64,000 nt of DNA from Manduca sexta. Its lineage: Eukaryota > Arthropoda > Insecta > Lepidoptera > Sphingidae. Within the stretch, counting starts at the first letter, position 1; every line of letters begins with the position of its first letter. The notes under the pieces are model-generated. The model made no database searches, had not been told where the DNA came from, and worked only from the letters and a program-made list of their open reading frames with translations. The DNA is taken from contig NC_051129.1 of the NCBI RefSeq assembly GCF_014839805.1, forward strand, positions 13,892,920 through 13,956,919, given 5' to 3'. A program made the position numbers and the translations under genes. Of the stretch, positions 53,903 to 63,787 are shown one piece after another.

Positions 53903-54229
53903 AAAGCGGCGATAGCCTAGTTGGGTGTGGAACGGACTGCGAAGACGAATGTCCGTAGGTTGAAATCCCAAGGGTACACACCTCTGACTTTTCTAAAACC
54001 GTGTGTGTATTCTTTGTGAATTTATCGTTCGATTTAACGGTGAAGGAAAACATCCTGAGGAAACCTGCACATCTGAGAAGTTCTCTCTAGGTATTTCGAA
54101 GGTGTGTGAAGTCTACCAATCCGCACTAGGCCAGCGTGGTGGACTGAGGCCTAATCCCTCTCAGTAGTAGAGGAGGCCCGTGCTCAGCAGTGGGCAAGTA
54201 TATAATACAGGGCTGATATTATTATTATT
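53903..54229 (+). mobile_element. SINE-A, full length
   Basis: AAAGCGGCGATAGCCTAGTT with A box, GGTTGAAATCCC at the B-box position, AACGGTGAAGGAAAACATCC, GTGTGTGAAGTCTACCAATC, CCAGCGTGGTGGACTGAGG, CTCAGCAGTGGGCAAG and GGGCTGATATTATTATTATT. It is among the least diverged copies, close to 20207-20540. Confidence 0.95.
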
Positions 54230-54265
54230 CTCAAAATATGTCAATTTTGAACAAATAATGAAATA

Positions 54266-54315
54266 AAATAAACATGCATTATACAAAACTGTATTTGTAT
54301 AATGCATGTTTATTT
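54266..54315. repeat. Perfect 22-bp inverted repeat, 6-base loop
   Basis: 54266-54287 (AAATAAACATGCATTATAC plus AAA) is the exact reverse complement of 54294-54315, with loop ACTGTA. The element is AT-rich and lies 36 bases beyond a SINE-A. It could be a foldback element, an extruding cruciform or an RNA hairpin; no function is evident. Confidence 0.92.
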
Positions 54316-54349
54316 ATAACCTAAAAATGATAATCTCACTCATATGTTT

Positions 54350-54425
54350 ATTTGGATCTTGGTCTATCTGTTTAAATTTCATACTAATGCGTTCAGTGGT
54401 TTCGGCTTTTCTAACAAACACCGAT
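54350..54425 (-). mobile_element. Helitron-like fragment, second type
   Basis: TTGGATCTTGGTCTATCTG, ACTAATGCGTTCAGTGGTTT and CTTTTCTAACAAAC resemble 47890-48010 and 32560-32640. Confidence 0.45.
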
Positions 54426-55041
54426 ATTAATATCGAAATATCTTCACATAGCGATTGGATACGGTTATTTTTAAAAAGGTGTAAAACGCTTATTAAAAGT
54501 TATTAAGTTATCAGTAAAAAAACAAGTAGAATTAAAATTAAGAACTGTTAAAATTGAGAATTATAAGAAGGGTAAACGTATTCCATGCTATTTTTATTAC
54601 ATTGATTCTTTTTATAAGTTTAACCAATAAACGTAAGGTAATATTTTTTACATTATTAACCGATATTTGTTATGACTTTTGGTTAGATAAGTTTTCAATT
54701 CTAATTGAATAAAAAAGACAGATGGCGTTAACTGCATAAGTTATAACTTTAGCGAATTAAATGAACAGTTATAACTTTTAATGATCACTTCTACTTAAAA
54801 TAGGCCTTAAATTTATCAAATTTACATCCTTGTACAGTAATTTAAATATAATTAAAATCTAGCGGAATAACGTATCAGATACGTCAAGCTGCCATGATTA
54901 TGAAGCCGGCACGGACGTTACACTACGGGTGGTCCGACACATTGACTACTTGAAATGTAACATGATTTGTACGTAGATGTTTGGTGATATGGGTGAATTG
55001 GCAACGTTTTTTAAAGTATTTTGTTTAGCTTTGTATCGTAC
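54426..55041. other. Stretch with no recognised feature
   Basis: AT-rich; the 66-codon plus frame at 54306-54506 overlaps the inverted repeat and is not supported. Confidence 0.45.
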
Positions 55042-55282
55042 GGACTGCCTCAATGGCGTAGTTGTACTGCATGCGCGGTACGACAGCGCTCTGAGGTTCT
55101 GGCTTCGAATCCCGAGACAAAGTGATATTTAGGTTTTTCTGCTCAGTATCAGCCTGGAGTTTAGAATTTGTGCCCGATATGGCAATAAGCTCGCCTTACA
55201 TCATGGGACGAAACACCCTTGGCAAAAATTGGTTGCGCCCCTGCATACCCCTTTGGGGATAAATGCTTGATGTGTTGTGTCG
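55042..55282 (+). mobile_element. SINE-B, full length
   Basis: GGACTGCCTCAATGGCGTAG, TTGTACTGCATGCGCGGTAC, GACAGCGCTCTGAGGTTCTG, B box GCTTCGAATCCC, TCAGTATCAGCCTGGAG, GATATGGCAATAAGCTCGCC, CATGGGACGAAACACCC, CCCCTTTGGGGATAAATGC. TGTATCGTAC before and TGTGTCGTAC after the element differ at one position and are a likely target duplication. Confidence 0.93.
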
Positions 55283-56088
55283 TACATTAATAGAAACAGT
55301 TTCCAGTGTTGCTATACAGCGCTACAGTATACAGTTATGGACACCTTTAGGCGAAGCATGGTCCTCTTTGACTAGTTCTTGTAAGAAATGGAACGCAATT
55401 TGATTTAATTTTAATTCCTGCTGCATGGTAGCGTAACTGTCGGCGGTTTCATCAAAACTCTTTTTATCTGTTAACTGTGTCTTCAAAAATACAATACAGA
55501 AATAAGTATCTAATACTAGTGCTTTATTTCGTAAATCTCCTACGTTTTTAAGAGAAACATTTATTTCAAATCATATATAAAAATTACGAAAATTTAAATA
55601 ACTATATGGTAATAAATAAAAAAATTATAAAAAGAAGTTCCCAGTTCTCATACTTTGAATCTTATCAGCGATGTAATTTTTTCTTTTATTTTTTTCTACA
55701 AGTGATTCTTGGCGTATGTTAAAAATCATGTAGTTTTATTATCATAAATAGACCCCGAAACACCTTTGAATATTTTTAATGGTTCTTATCAGTTTAATAT
55801 GAATATAGGAAGCAATAAAATCGATGTTCTCACGCTATAAATTGAATTAAAAAATCTCTTTAATTACTTAGTATTCTTTGATATATTTAAAATGTACGTC
55901 TCAAATATTTTTAAATTAAAGGCAGGTTGCCTTTCTACGAGCCTGGTGACGACCCGGCCGCCACAACCGTTGCCAACATTCCGAAGGAATAAATAAATAC
56001 AATTACACTTTATAATTTAGTAGCTAAAGTGTTAGTTCGTGTACATCTTTGCTGAGAGGTGGTGCTCAAGTTTGTCTTTGGCTGGTAG
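55283..56088. other. Stretch with no recognised feature
   Basis: AT-rich, apart from a GC-rich patch at about 55925-55985. Confidence 0.45.
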
Positions 56089-56536
56089 GATGATGGGGAT
56101 TAGTTTCTTTGTCTATAATAGCTACGACTTTTTTGTTTAAACTGAACAGGTTAGGTCTTGTCCACAGAGGCGACGTTAGATGGAGGCGAACCGTGCAACC
56201 GCCCGGGACCTAGCGCTTACAGGAGCCCCGCGCGGTGCCTTGGATCTTTTATTACGATCTTACCTACGAAACTATTAAAACTGGGAAACTATTTTTTTTG
56301 ATGATGGGGAAGTTTATTTTTTTGCATATAGTAGCTACGACTTTTTTGTTTAAACTGAACAGGTCAGGTCTTGTCCACAGAGACGACGTTAGATGGAGGC
56401 GAACCGTGCAACCGCCCGGGAACTAGCGCTTACAGGAGTCCCGCGCGGTGCCTTGGACCTTTTATTAAGATCTTACCTACGAAAATATCAAAACCAGGGA
56501 CTTTTTTGCTATCACACAGGGCCTCGCGTCGTTTAG
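56089..56536 (+). repeat. Rep-L, tandem pair (211-bp period)
   Basis: Units begin GATGATGGGGA at 56089 and 56300. Both contain AGCTACGACTTTTTTGTTTA, GACGTTAGATGGAGGCGAAC, CGTGCAACCGCCCGGG, CTAGCGCTTACAGGAG and CCGCGCGGTGCCTTGGA at over 90% identity by eye. A third, diverged, single copy lies at 62322-62477. Small frames of 63-68 codons are not supported as genes. Confidence 0.9.
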
Positions 56537-56714
56537 GGACACCCCTACTTGGCCATAATAGTCGTGCAGTTATTTAGATTTCCAACCAAGTACTAGATGC
56601 CATTACACTGATCGTTGTCTTTAGACTTCATGTAATTTCCTTTAAATAGGTATTGCACGGGTATTTGGCTGCTTGGTCAGAGAGTGATGGTATAAATACC
56701 ATACAATACATACA

Positions 56715-56917
56715 TGCTGGTGGTAGGATATATGTTATATCCGCCCGGATAGCGACCACCGCACACAAGGTGTTAAAACCCGCCATAGTTGCTTACGTAA
56801 GTGTGTCGCGTTCCGGGATCAGCCTGTGTATACATCCGGTTGCAGCAGGCCGGCATAATTGTGTCGAATGCCGAGGGGTAACCATGTCTCGTAAGTCCCA
56901 CACCACTTACCACCAGC
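56715..56917 (-). mobile_element. Rep-E, head shortened
   Basis: In plus reading: GCTGGTGGTAGGATATATGT, TATATCCGCCCGGATAGCGA, CCACCGCACACAAGGTG, TGTGTCGCGTTCCGGGATCA, GCAGGCCGGCATAATTGTGT, then AGTCCCACACCACTTACC. The GTCGACATTCTATTGG block is missing. An 89-codon plus frame is repeat-derived. Confidence 0.9.
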
Positions 56918-58006
56918 AATAGAACTGTCGAAAAAGTACTTATTTGTTTTTGATATTCTAATTCCATGATTCCTTTCATACTATTGTTTATTTTTCCCAT
57001 CATAACTCAAACTCATAATTCAAGTCCCAAATACTGCTAACGCTACAAATTTCAAAACAAGAAGCCAAACTTGACCCGAGCTCGCATAAAAGGTACTATT
57101 TCGGCACATCCGGTTTTCAATACAATGAAATATTCATGATTTGTCCCGTGAAATTTGTATGTTGTATTTTGGCCGACATCCTGTCAGTTTGTGTACGTAC
57201 AAGATATATTTATTTATTTTAGATCGCTCAGATTATCCAGTATACATGCGGATGGTAATGATTTTTTTTCAACTCACGTCTTATGCTAGGGTTGGCGGGT
57301 CGGAAAAGTGATTTGTGGAATGTATTTTTAAGTCGTGTATAAATTTTCTAATAAAGTAATCCAACTAGATATACCCTAACTGTTCGTTTTTTAAAAGTTT
57401 AATTTCTATATAATTTTAGGTAATGATATTATTCGATATTTAATCATTTCAAATTATCAACCTTTTTTCATGTACCTACCATGATTATCTCCGCACCACC
57501 CTAAGGTTGACTGGTAGAGAATGCCTTTGACATTAAGTCTGCCTGTACACATTTGTATAAGAACTGCTAAATAGATAAATAAATTTTATAGTATTCGATT
57601 GGAATAGATCATAAATATAAATAGAACATAAACTTCACTTTGTTTACCTACATCAATGGGATGTTATTTTTTTTTTAATTTTCCCCTCTTTGTAAGACGG
57701 ATTAAGACTTTACGAACTTCACCGGAAGCCTTGGCAAGCGATGCTGGCATTCTAGCCAGAACCGTTTTGCAATTCAGTTAGAAAGCAGGTAACATTATAC
57801 TTGTTACTTAATCCAGGCGAATAGGGACAACAACTCGGAAAGGAGACGTTAACGTTTAAGAGATAAAAGTGAAATTTCCTGAACTAGTAAAAAGAGAAAT
57901 GTTAAATTTAAAACAATAATATCAATCACAGCGCTTAGTAGGTACAAAGTTTTGATGGATTTGTTTAAAAAGTCGTAATAAGATCATTGTGACTTATATA
58001 TAGAGA
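56918..58006. other. Stretch with no recognised gene
   Basis: AT-rich unique DNA; a 76-codon minus frame at 56773-57003 overlaps Rep-E. Confidence 0.45.
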
Positions 58007-58197
58007 TTTTTTTTATTGCTTTGAATGACGAGACGAGCTTGCCGTTCGCCTGACAGTAAGCGATACGACCGCCCGTAAACAGTAGAAATACCATCCAACC
58101 CAGAATTGTTTATTATTACAAAGTATTGTTTGGTATTCCACTGCACTCGCAATGCTAAGACATGAGATGTTAAGTCTTATTATGTCCAGTAGTTACA
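58007..58197 (+). mobile_element. Rep-D, 3' truncated
   Basis: T-rich head, TTGCTTTGAATGACGAGACG, AGCTTGCCGTTCGCCTGACA, GTAAGCGATACGACCGCCCG, a small insertion at about 58100-58118, TACAAAGTATTGTTTGGTAT, CATGAGATGTTAAGTC and TTATGTCCAGTAGTTACA. Confidence 0.9.
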
Positions 58198-58257
58198 TGA
58201 AGGTGTAGGAAAAACTGACGTTGTTGTAAACACACATTTGTCCCATGACGATCACAA

Positions 58258-58383
58258 AATAATATAAAATAAAATGCTTTATTCATCACGTAGGCGAACA
58301 TAATTGCGCTAATATAAGTCAAGGTACATGAGAATATTTAATTATTACTTAAATAAACTCGCTTATATAACTAAAGACAATTT
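58258..58383 (-). mobile_element. Rep-P copy
   Basis: GCTTTATTCATCACGTAGGC, GAACATAATTGCGC, GTCAAGGTACATGAGAATAT and CGCTTATATAACTAAAGACA match 49912-50018. In minus sense it ends GTGATGAATAAAGC plus T-rich sequence, consistent with a polyadenylation signal AATAAA. Confidence 0.75.
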
Positions 58384-58748
58384 ATATTAGACATAAAATA
58401 AATTAAAGACTACAAAGTAACCAAAAAACTCAGCTCAGGCTGGCAGGAAAGAAGAAAAGTACTCAGTACTTAGTAAAATAAAACTATTGTAAGCGACGGT
58501 AATGAAACAATCTCGTATCTAGATCATAGCCTGCCAACCCTAACCGGTAGAGTTTGCATAAAAAATCTAGAATGTGTAAACATTCCGAAATATTCCATGG
58601 GTAATAATAATTAATCAAACGGTCAATAAACTCGTTTTTTGTAATGGCTATTCAGGTGTGTCCAGTTTTGTTTGAACAGTTGACGCGCAGTGTATGCAGT
58701 TTTGAGCGATGACAGCATATCTCTGAGGTTATTTATTTTGGCTAAGTT
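58384..58748. other. Stretch with no recognised feature
   Basis: This may be upstream Rep-P sequence, but it is not shared with the 50 kb copy. Confidence 0.4.
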
Positions 58749-58806
58749 TTATCGCCTCGGTCTAGTGGCTTTGTTAATTGGGAGGTACTGAATTCAGTTT
58801 CTAGGT
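58749..58806 (+). mobile_element. Possible tRNA-like SINE head, degraded
   Basis: TTATCGCCTCGGTCTAGTGG has an A-box-like TCTAGTGGC, and GGAGGTACTGAATTCAGTTT occupies the position expected before a B box, which is not intact. It lies 16 bases before a reversed Rep-E. Confidence 0.35.
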
Positions 58807-58822
58807 TAATTGATTGGATATT

Positions 58823-59078
58823 CTTGGTGGTAGGGTATATGTATCCATTTCTAAAGCGATCACCGTACACAGGGCGTAAAACGCGTTGTAATTTCAAACG
58901 TATGTGAGTCGCGTTTCGAGATCAGCCTGTATGTACGGTTTCAAAAGGCCGGCATAGTTGTGTTGACTGTCGAGGAATAATCGATCTCGAATCGATCATG
59001 TCTTGTCAATGTATACTCTACCTGGACCAATTCCGCTTACTCTCAGGTGCCATCAGGTCACTGTGCTGTGCTTGTAAA
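58823..59078 (-). mobile_element. Rep-E, diverged
   Basis: In plus reading: TTGGTGGTAGGGTATATGTA, AAGCGATCACCGTACACAGG, GTGAGTCGCGTTTCGAGATC, AAGGCCGGCATAGTTGTGTT, TCTCAGGTGCCATCAGGTCA and a GTGCTTGTAAAAA end. A short CGATC-rich duplication lies at about 58978-58998. Confidence 0.82.
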
Positions 59079-59234
59079 AATACGACATGCTTAGGATTAG
59101 ACCTCCTATAGTGAGTTGATATAAAATATAGTTTACTATTTAAGACCGTCTTGTCGGAGTCAGTGTATAAAGTCCCAATGGAGTGATCAGGACGTTTAGA
59201 TGAAATTTCTCTAGTTGGTTGCATTTAGAGTATA

Positions 59235-59440
59235 TCTATACATATTATAAAACCAAGTTCCCTTTTCAGTCTGTCTGTATGTTATCGTTTTACTCATATT
59301 CTACTGAACAGATTTTTATGCAATTTGGTATGAAGATAGTTTAAAACCCTGGAAAGGTTGTAGGCTACTTTCTGTCCCAAGAAAATATATAGCGGGACTT
59401 TTATCATGGAAAACTCCTTTACACGCGTGAAGCCGCGAGT
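59235..59440 (+). mobile_element. Helitron, 3' CTAG lost
   Basis: TCTATACATATTATAAAACC after A, CAGTCTGTCTGTATGTTATC, CTACTGAACAGATTTTTATG, AATTTGGTATGAAGATAG, GGACTTTTATCATGGAAAAC and ACGCGTGAAGCCGCGAG. The sequence then departs before a CTAG. Two minus frames (61 and 83 codons) are repeat-derived. Confidence 0.7.
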
Positions 59441-59509
59441 ACCGGATGAGGTGCAGTTGCGACACTTTGTTGTGCCCATATAACAAACAAAATACTGATA
59501 TATTAATGT

Positions 59510-59862
59510 AATATAATAATAATAATAATATCAGCCCTGTATTATATACTTGCCCACTGCTGAGCACGGGCCTCCTCTACTACTGAGAGGGATTAGGCCA
59601 CTTTATATATAGGATTAGTCTACCACGCTGGCCTAGTGCGGATTGGTAGACTTCACACACCCTCGAAATTCCTATAGAGAACTTCTCAGGTATGCAGGTT
59701 TCCTCACGATGTTTTCCTTCACCGTTAAAGCAAGCGATAATTCACAAAGAATACAAACATAATATTTTTAGAAAAATCAGAGGTGTGTGCCCTTGGGATT
59801 TGAACCTGCGGACATTCGTCTCGGCAGACCGTTACACAACCAACTAGGCTATCGCCGCTTCC
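59510..59862 (-). mobile_element. SINE-A, full length
   Basis: AATAATAATATCAGCCCTGT through GTGCGGATTGGTAGACTTCA, AGGTGTGTGCCCTTGGGATT, TGAACCTGCGGACATTCGTC, and CCAACTAGGCTATCGCCGCT. ACTTTATATATAGGATTAG is inserted relative to other copies at about 59600-59618. GATATATTAAT occurs on both sides (59498 and 59880), possibly a target duplication separated by a TA microsatellite. Confidence 0.94.
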
Positions 59863-61068
59863 GATATATATATATATTCCGATATATTAATTTATAATGA
59901 ACTAATTTACATTTACACTTAATTATTAATTAATAAATACGATAGTATATTGCACTATACCATCATTACCATAAGGTACAATATTTGCTGTTTCTTTTAA
60001 AAGTATATTTCTAATTGCAAATATCACGTAGCAACAATAAATATTTTCTAATGTAACCTAATATCATATTACATAGGAATGTTAAATACGGTATTTATTT
60101 CAACGTTTATTGATTTTGTTTGCTTGCTTCGGATTAATTTATGTCCACAGGGTTCAGTACAAAATTTATTTTGTAGAATAAAAATATCATACATCGATTT
60201 TTATGATGATAAGTTAAAAATATAAAGATAATCGACGCCATTGATATTGTAATTTCGGAAATATAACTGTGTTGCTGATATTAATTTTGCTGCGCCGTTT
60301 AAGTGTTTTGACAAGTGGAAATGGATAGATTGAATCGGAATGGTTTTACTTTGAACAATTTCCAAAGACTGAATTTTCCAGTTGCGTGTGTATTTTTCGT
60401 TATTTCTTCTTAAAGCGGTAAAGGAAAATACATTTTCTCAGTCGGATCTATATTTTTGTTTTTTTTTTTCTAAACAGAAACCTTGATAAAAAGTGTGTTC
60501 TAAGTTGTGTTTTTCTATCAAACTTAATAAGTATGTTGTATCATATTTTCGAATAAATCAATTGTAATTATCTAAGGTGTCTTTATAATAGATTATTATC
60601 TATTTTTTTAAATTATTACAGCAATCTTTGCCTATACTAATTATAGTAAAATTTTCAAAAAATGTAAAGTATTTTTTTTTTCAGGTACAAAGCGGATCCC
60701 TAAAACAAAGCCGACGTAAGAAATAAACGCCGCGTACCAAATGTAAATCGACACCGAAAAACAAACTGAATGCTATGAATTAAGTTTTTACAGTAAACAA
60801 GTAATTTAGGTGAATTATTTGCTGAACACTATGACCAGTCAATGAAGAGCTCTGGGTGTCATTTGCAGTGTTAGTGCCGATCTTATCAAATTTAGTCTTT
60901 AAACTAAGAATAGGACTCATTTTTGATGCGCAGGCGCAAGGGCCCGGAACTGACGTATTATGGTTCTCCATGTTAACGGTGTTATTTTTTAAATACGTTG
61001 AAGAAAATACATGAATGAAGTAGTTTGTCGGGATTTACAGACATTTATAGCTTAAAGAAAAATAACGA
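59863..61068. other. Stretch with no proven gene
   Basis: A TA microsatellite lies at 59865-59876. An exon-like stretch is listed at 60685-60715. A 63-codon minus frame at 60780-60971 has no known motif. Confidence 0.4.
60685..60715 (+). CDS. Candidate microexon (31 nt)
   Basis: The stretch follows a strong pyrimidine tract and TTTTTTTTTTCAG and precedes GTAAGAAAT, a good donor. One frame is open (TKRIPKTKP); the phase-0 frame has a stop. If the donor is not used, the frame ends at TAA two codons later. No other copy in the window. Chance occurrence is possible. Confidence 0.2.
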
Positions 61069-61397
61069 TCAAGATATTATAAAACAAATCCCCCAAAAAC
61101 TGTCTGTCAGTATGTGATCGATTATCTCATAATCTACTGAACGGAGTTTTGTACCGTTTTTATTAAAACATAGTGCAATTCTTGAGGAAGGTTTAAGTTA
61201 ATAGCACATTACGTTTTTATGTAAATTGACTGAAATATAACGATTACTGTTGGTCCCCCATCGCATTTGCTCGGATCTCGATGATATTTGGTATGGAGAT
61301 TGAGACCCTGGTAAGCATATGAGCTTTTTATCCCTGGACAATATATATTGGGATTTTATCACGGAAAACTCTTACAAGCGAATCAAGCAAAAGCTAG
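61069..61397 (+). mobile_element. Non-autonomous Helitron, diverged 5' end
   Basis: Start TCAAGATATTATAAAACAAA, then ACTGTCTGTCAGTATGTGAT, AATCTACTGAACGGAGTTTT, TGATATTTGGTATGGAGATT, TTTTATCCCTGGAC, GGATTTTATCACGGAAAAC and CAAGCAAAAGCTAG (61394-61397) followed by T. It is the same type as 59235-59440. Confidence 0.72.
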
Positions 61398-62024
61398 TAT
61401 TTACATAAAAAAAATTACTCTCTATTTAAAACTGCTAGAATTTACGTCTCAAAGAATGAATGCAGTGACTGAGGTCGGTAACCAGTGAGCATATATCGGT
61501 TCGTTTATCAACCATTCGTCTTAATTAATATTCGTTTGTGAACAAAAAATGTCTTACGTCGACCCCGTGGCAGCGATATCGTTCGCACAAATGATCTGCG
61601 CATGATCAAGAGCTGATGCTGAGGTTCTGTATACTATAAACTATTTTTCAACAATTCATAATTACAGACCTTATCATTACAAGGTATATACTATAACAAA
61701 GTTCTATGTTATATTTTTTGCACAATAGGACTTGCATTCATCAAATTTTTTGTTTTTTTTTCAGTAAAATATTCCAATAATCCCGACAGACAAATAAAGT
61801 ATGAAAAATAAATTGTCTTTTCTAATTTTTTCCTACGTGACAATATTAAATTTCGTTTTTAAAACTTAAATAAACATTAATATAGACCCTTGTAATAGTA
61901 AGCTAACGATTTGTGAATTACATACTTTATATCACGCTTTGTCCCTTTTCATGGGTTGGTAGAGTAATACGCCAAAATATCGTCAATAACCACGTTGTTA
62001 TTGAAAATAGCCAAATTGAGGTTG
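61398..62024. other. Stretch with no recognised feature
   Basis: AT-rich, no ORF, no repeat copy. Confidence 0.45.
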
Positions 62025-62174
62025 ATGTATATGGTTGATGATATTATATAGCATATAACCTTCCTCGATAAATAGGCCATCCAACACTAAAATAATTTTT
62101 CAATTCGAACCAGTATTACCTGAAATAAGCGCGTCCAAAGAAACAAACAAACTCTTCAGCTTTATAAATAATAC
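62025..62174 (-). mobile_element. Helitron 5' part with a single 122-bp unit
   Basis: GATGATATTATATAGCATAT, AATAGGCCATCCAACACTAA, AATAATTTTTCAATTCGAAC, CAGTATTACCTGAAATAAGC, two AAAC units and CTCTTCAGCTTTATAAATAA. It represents the 52741-53577 sequence before unit expansion. The CTAG end is absent. Confidence 0.72.
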
Positions 62175-62321
62175 TATTTTATTGTCATGGTATTGCACTG
62201 TCACCGACGATTTCACATTAGGGACTATACCTATATACAATCTTAAGAGTTAAATTGTAAGCCACTAGCGACTCGCTGGTCTTCCTTTAACTTGCGTTTT
62301 AATTTACCCTAGCGATAATTT

Positions 62322-62477
62322 ACACCAGAGGCGATCTTTGGGAGAGGCGAACCGGACTACCGCCCTGATTATTGCGCTTATAAGGGTCTCGCGCTATGCC
62401 TTGGAGGACTTTTTCGACCTTAGAAACTCCTAAAACCGGGAATCTTTTTTTTGCTTCGCTTAGGGCCTCGCGTCTTT
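62322..62477 (+). repeat. Rep-L, single diverged copy
   Basis: CACCAGAGGCGATCTTTGGG, AGAGGCGAACCGGACTACCG, CCCTGATTATTGCGCTTATA, AGGGTCTCGCGCTATGCCTT, TAAAACCGGGAATC and AGGGCCTCGCGTC correspond to 56155-56536 units, including the ending GGGCCTCGCGTC. Confidence 0.75.
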
Positions 62478-62499
62478 TATGGCTGCAACTGATTTATAC

Positions 62500-62549
62500 A
62501 AACACATCACGACTTTATCCCGGAAAGGGTAGGCAGAGGTGCAATCTAG
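62500..62549 (-). mobile_element. SINE-B 3' scrap
   Basis: ACACATCACGACTTTATCCC, GGAAAGGGTAGGCAGAGGTG and CAATC are the reverse of the SINE-B 3' end. Confidence 0.6.
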
Positions 62550-63138
62550 GACTGCAGAAGAAGCCTTTCGACGATGGTTAACGTTAAGGTTATGTATAAG
62601 TATAACATATTCTAGCGAGACTTGTGGATAGGATATGTCATTCTCATTCATTTTTCTGTTTTCTACTGGTGTTATCGATTCTTGAAAGGCATCTTCATGT
62701 GTTCCATCCCATGATGTTATTCAAGGTGAGCTTATCTCCATCACGCTAACAAATTCCCGACTCTAGACCATTAGAACTCCATGAATTCACGGCTCCAGAT
62801 TCCATTCCATGGTTGACCATGGTCCTTATTGGACCTAGGTCTAGTTAAACCATGGTTTTGTCGTTACCAGGTTCGTTCGATACCCTAATTATAACAATGT
62901 ATGCAGGATAATTGCCAACCGGACCTACGTTATTGTATATCACAGATCACGCGTGCGCAGAGAGATTTATAAACATCGGCGGAATTTGCACTATTGATAA
63001 TTCGAAGGTCGATTGCAATTTTTGTACGAATAACTGACCTATATTATCTTAGGCGTCATACGTATAATTAGAATATGATGAATTTCGAACAGTTGGTATC
63101 ATTGTTTGTATAATTGGCATGAAGAATATATATCGGCG
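62550..63138. other. Stretch with no recognised gene
   Basis: Short palindromes around CCATGG occur at about 62803-62860 (CCATGGTTGACCATGG). No ORF. Confidence 0.4.
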
Positions 63139-63285
63139 GTTGAAAAGCTAAATGACTTAAGCGACATTATTTTTCGAAAAAAATTTAACAGATTAAAAAA
63201 ACTTAAGAAAAAATTGCTGAATTTAAATATATGTATAAAATTAGTGTCGTTAAAAAATGTCGCTTAAGACAATTAGCCTTTCAAC
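63139..63285. mobile_element. MITE with 30-bp TIRs
   Basis: Left 63139-63168 and the reverse complement of 63256-63285 match at 27 of 30 positions: GTTGAAAAGC/GTTGAAAGGC, TAAATGACTT/TAATTGTCTT, AAGCGACATT/AAGCGACATT. The 87-bp interior is A/T-rich and non-coding. No clear target duplication was seen. Confidence 0.8.
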
Positions 63286-63294
63286 TCTCAGTCC

Positions 63295-63611
63295 CGAAGA
63301 CATAGAGCAGAGGCGCCACTAGTGTACCCAATTTTTGGTAAAATTGTTCCGTTCCATGATGTTCCCGCCCTCTCCCTTCCAACCATCCTAAGAAAGCTCC
63401 TTCTCATTCCTTTTCTCTTCCCTCTATCCCTTCCTTCTTCCTCCCGGGCCCTGTGACTGGATAGCCGTGGGTCACCAGCGTATCGTCCGCTGGCATCCTC
63501 GACGATAACGGTAGGGCCCACCAAATCCTAACAGGGACTGCCGTGGTTGCTAAGCTGAGGGATCGCTTTTACACAGTTCGCAGGGTACCCGGGTAATAAC
63601 CACGGCGGATC
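63295..63611. other. GC- and pyrimidine-rich stretch, possibly element-derived
   Basis: A C/T-rich tract (about 63362-63450) is followed by CCGTGGGTCACCAGCGTATC and ACGATAACGGTAGGGCCCAC. A 78-codon minus frame runs through it. It directly precedes a Rep-E copy and may be a longer upstream part of that element. No other copy in the window. Confidence 0.35.
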
Positions 63612-63787
63612 TCAAAATAAAAATGTGTCGCGTTGCAGGATCAGCCTGTGTATATCCAGTTCCAATAGGCCGGCATAATTGTGTCAACTGTCGAGGGGTA
63701 ATCATAGTCAGTGGACATTCTATTAGAACCCACTCCACTTACCATCAGGTGCAATGGGCTTATTTTGCCGTGACAGTATAAAAAAAA
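63612..63787 (-). mobile_element. Rep-E, hairpin end missing
   Basis: In plus reading: TGTGTCGCGTTGCAGGATCA, GCCTGTGTATATCCAGTTCC, AATAGGCCGGCATAATTGTG, CTGTCGAGGGGTAATCAT, CATTCTATTAGAACCCACTC, CACTTACCATCAGGTGCAAT and TTTGCCGTGACAGTATAAAA. Confidence 0.88.

Noticed and set aside
63288..63524. 78-codon minus ORF as a host gene
   Set aside because: It runs through a pyrimidine-rich tract joined to a Rep-E copy, has a low-complexity charged middle, and shows no domain.
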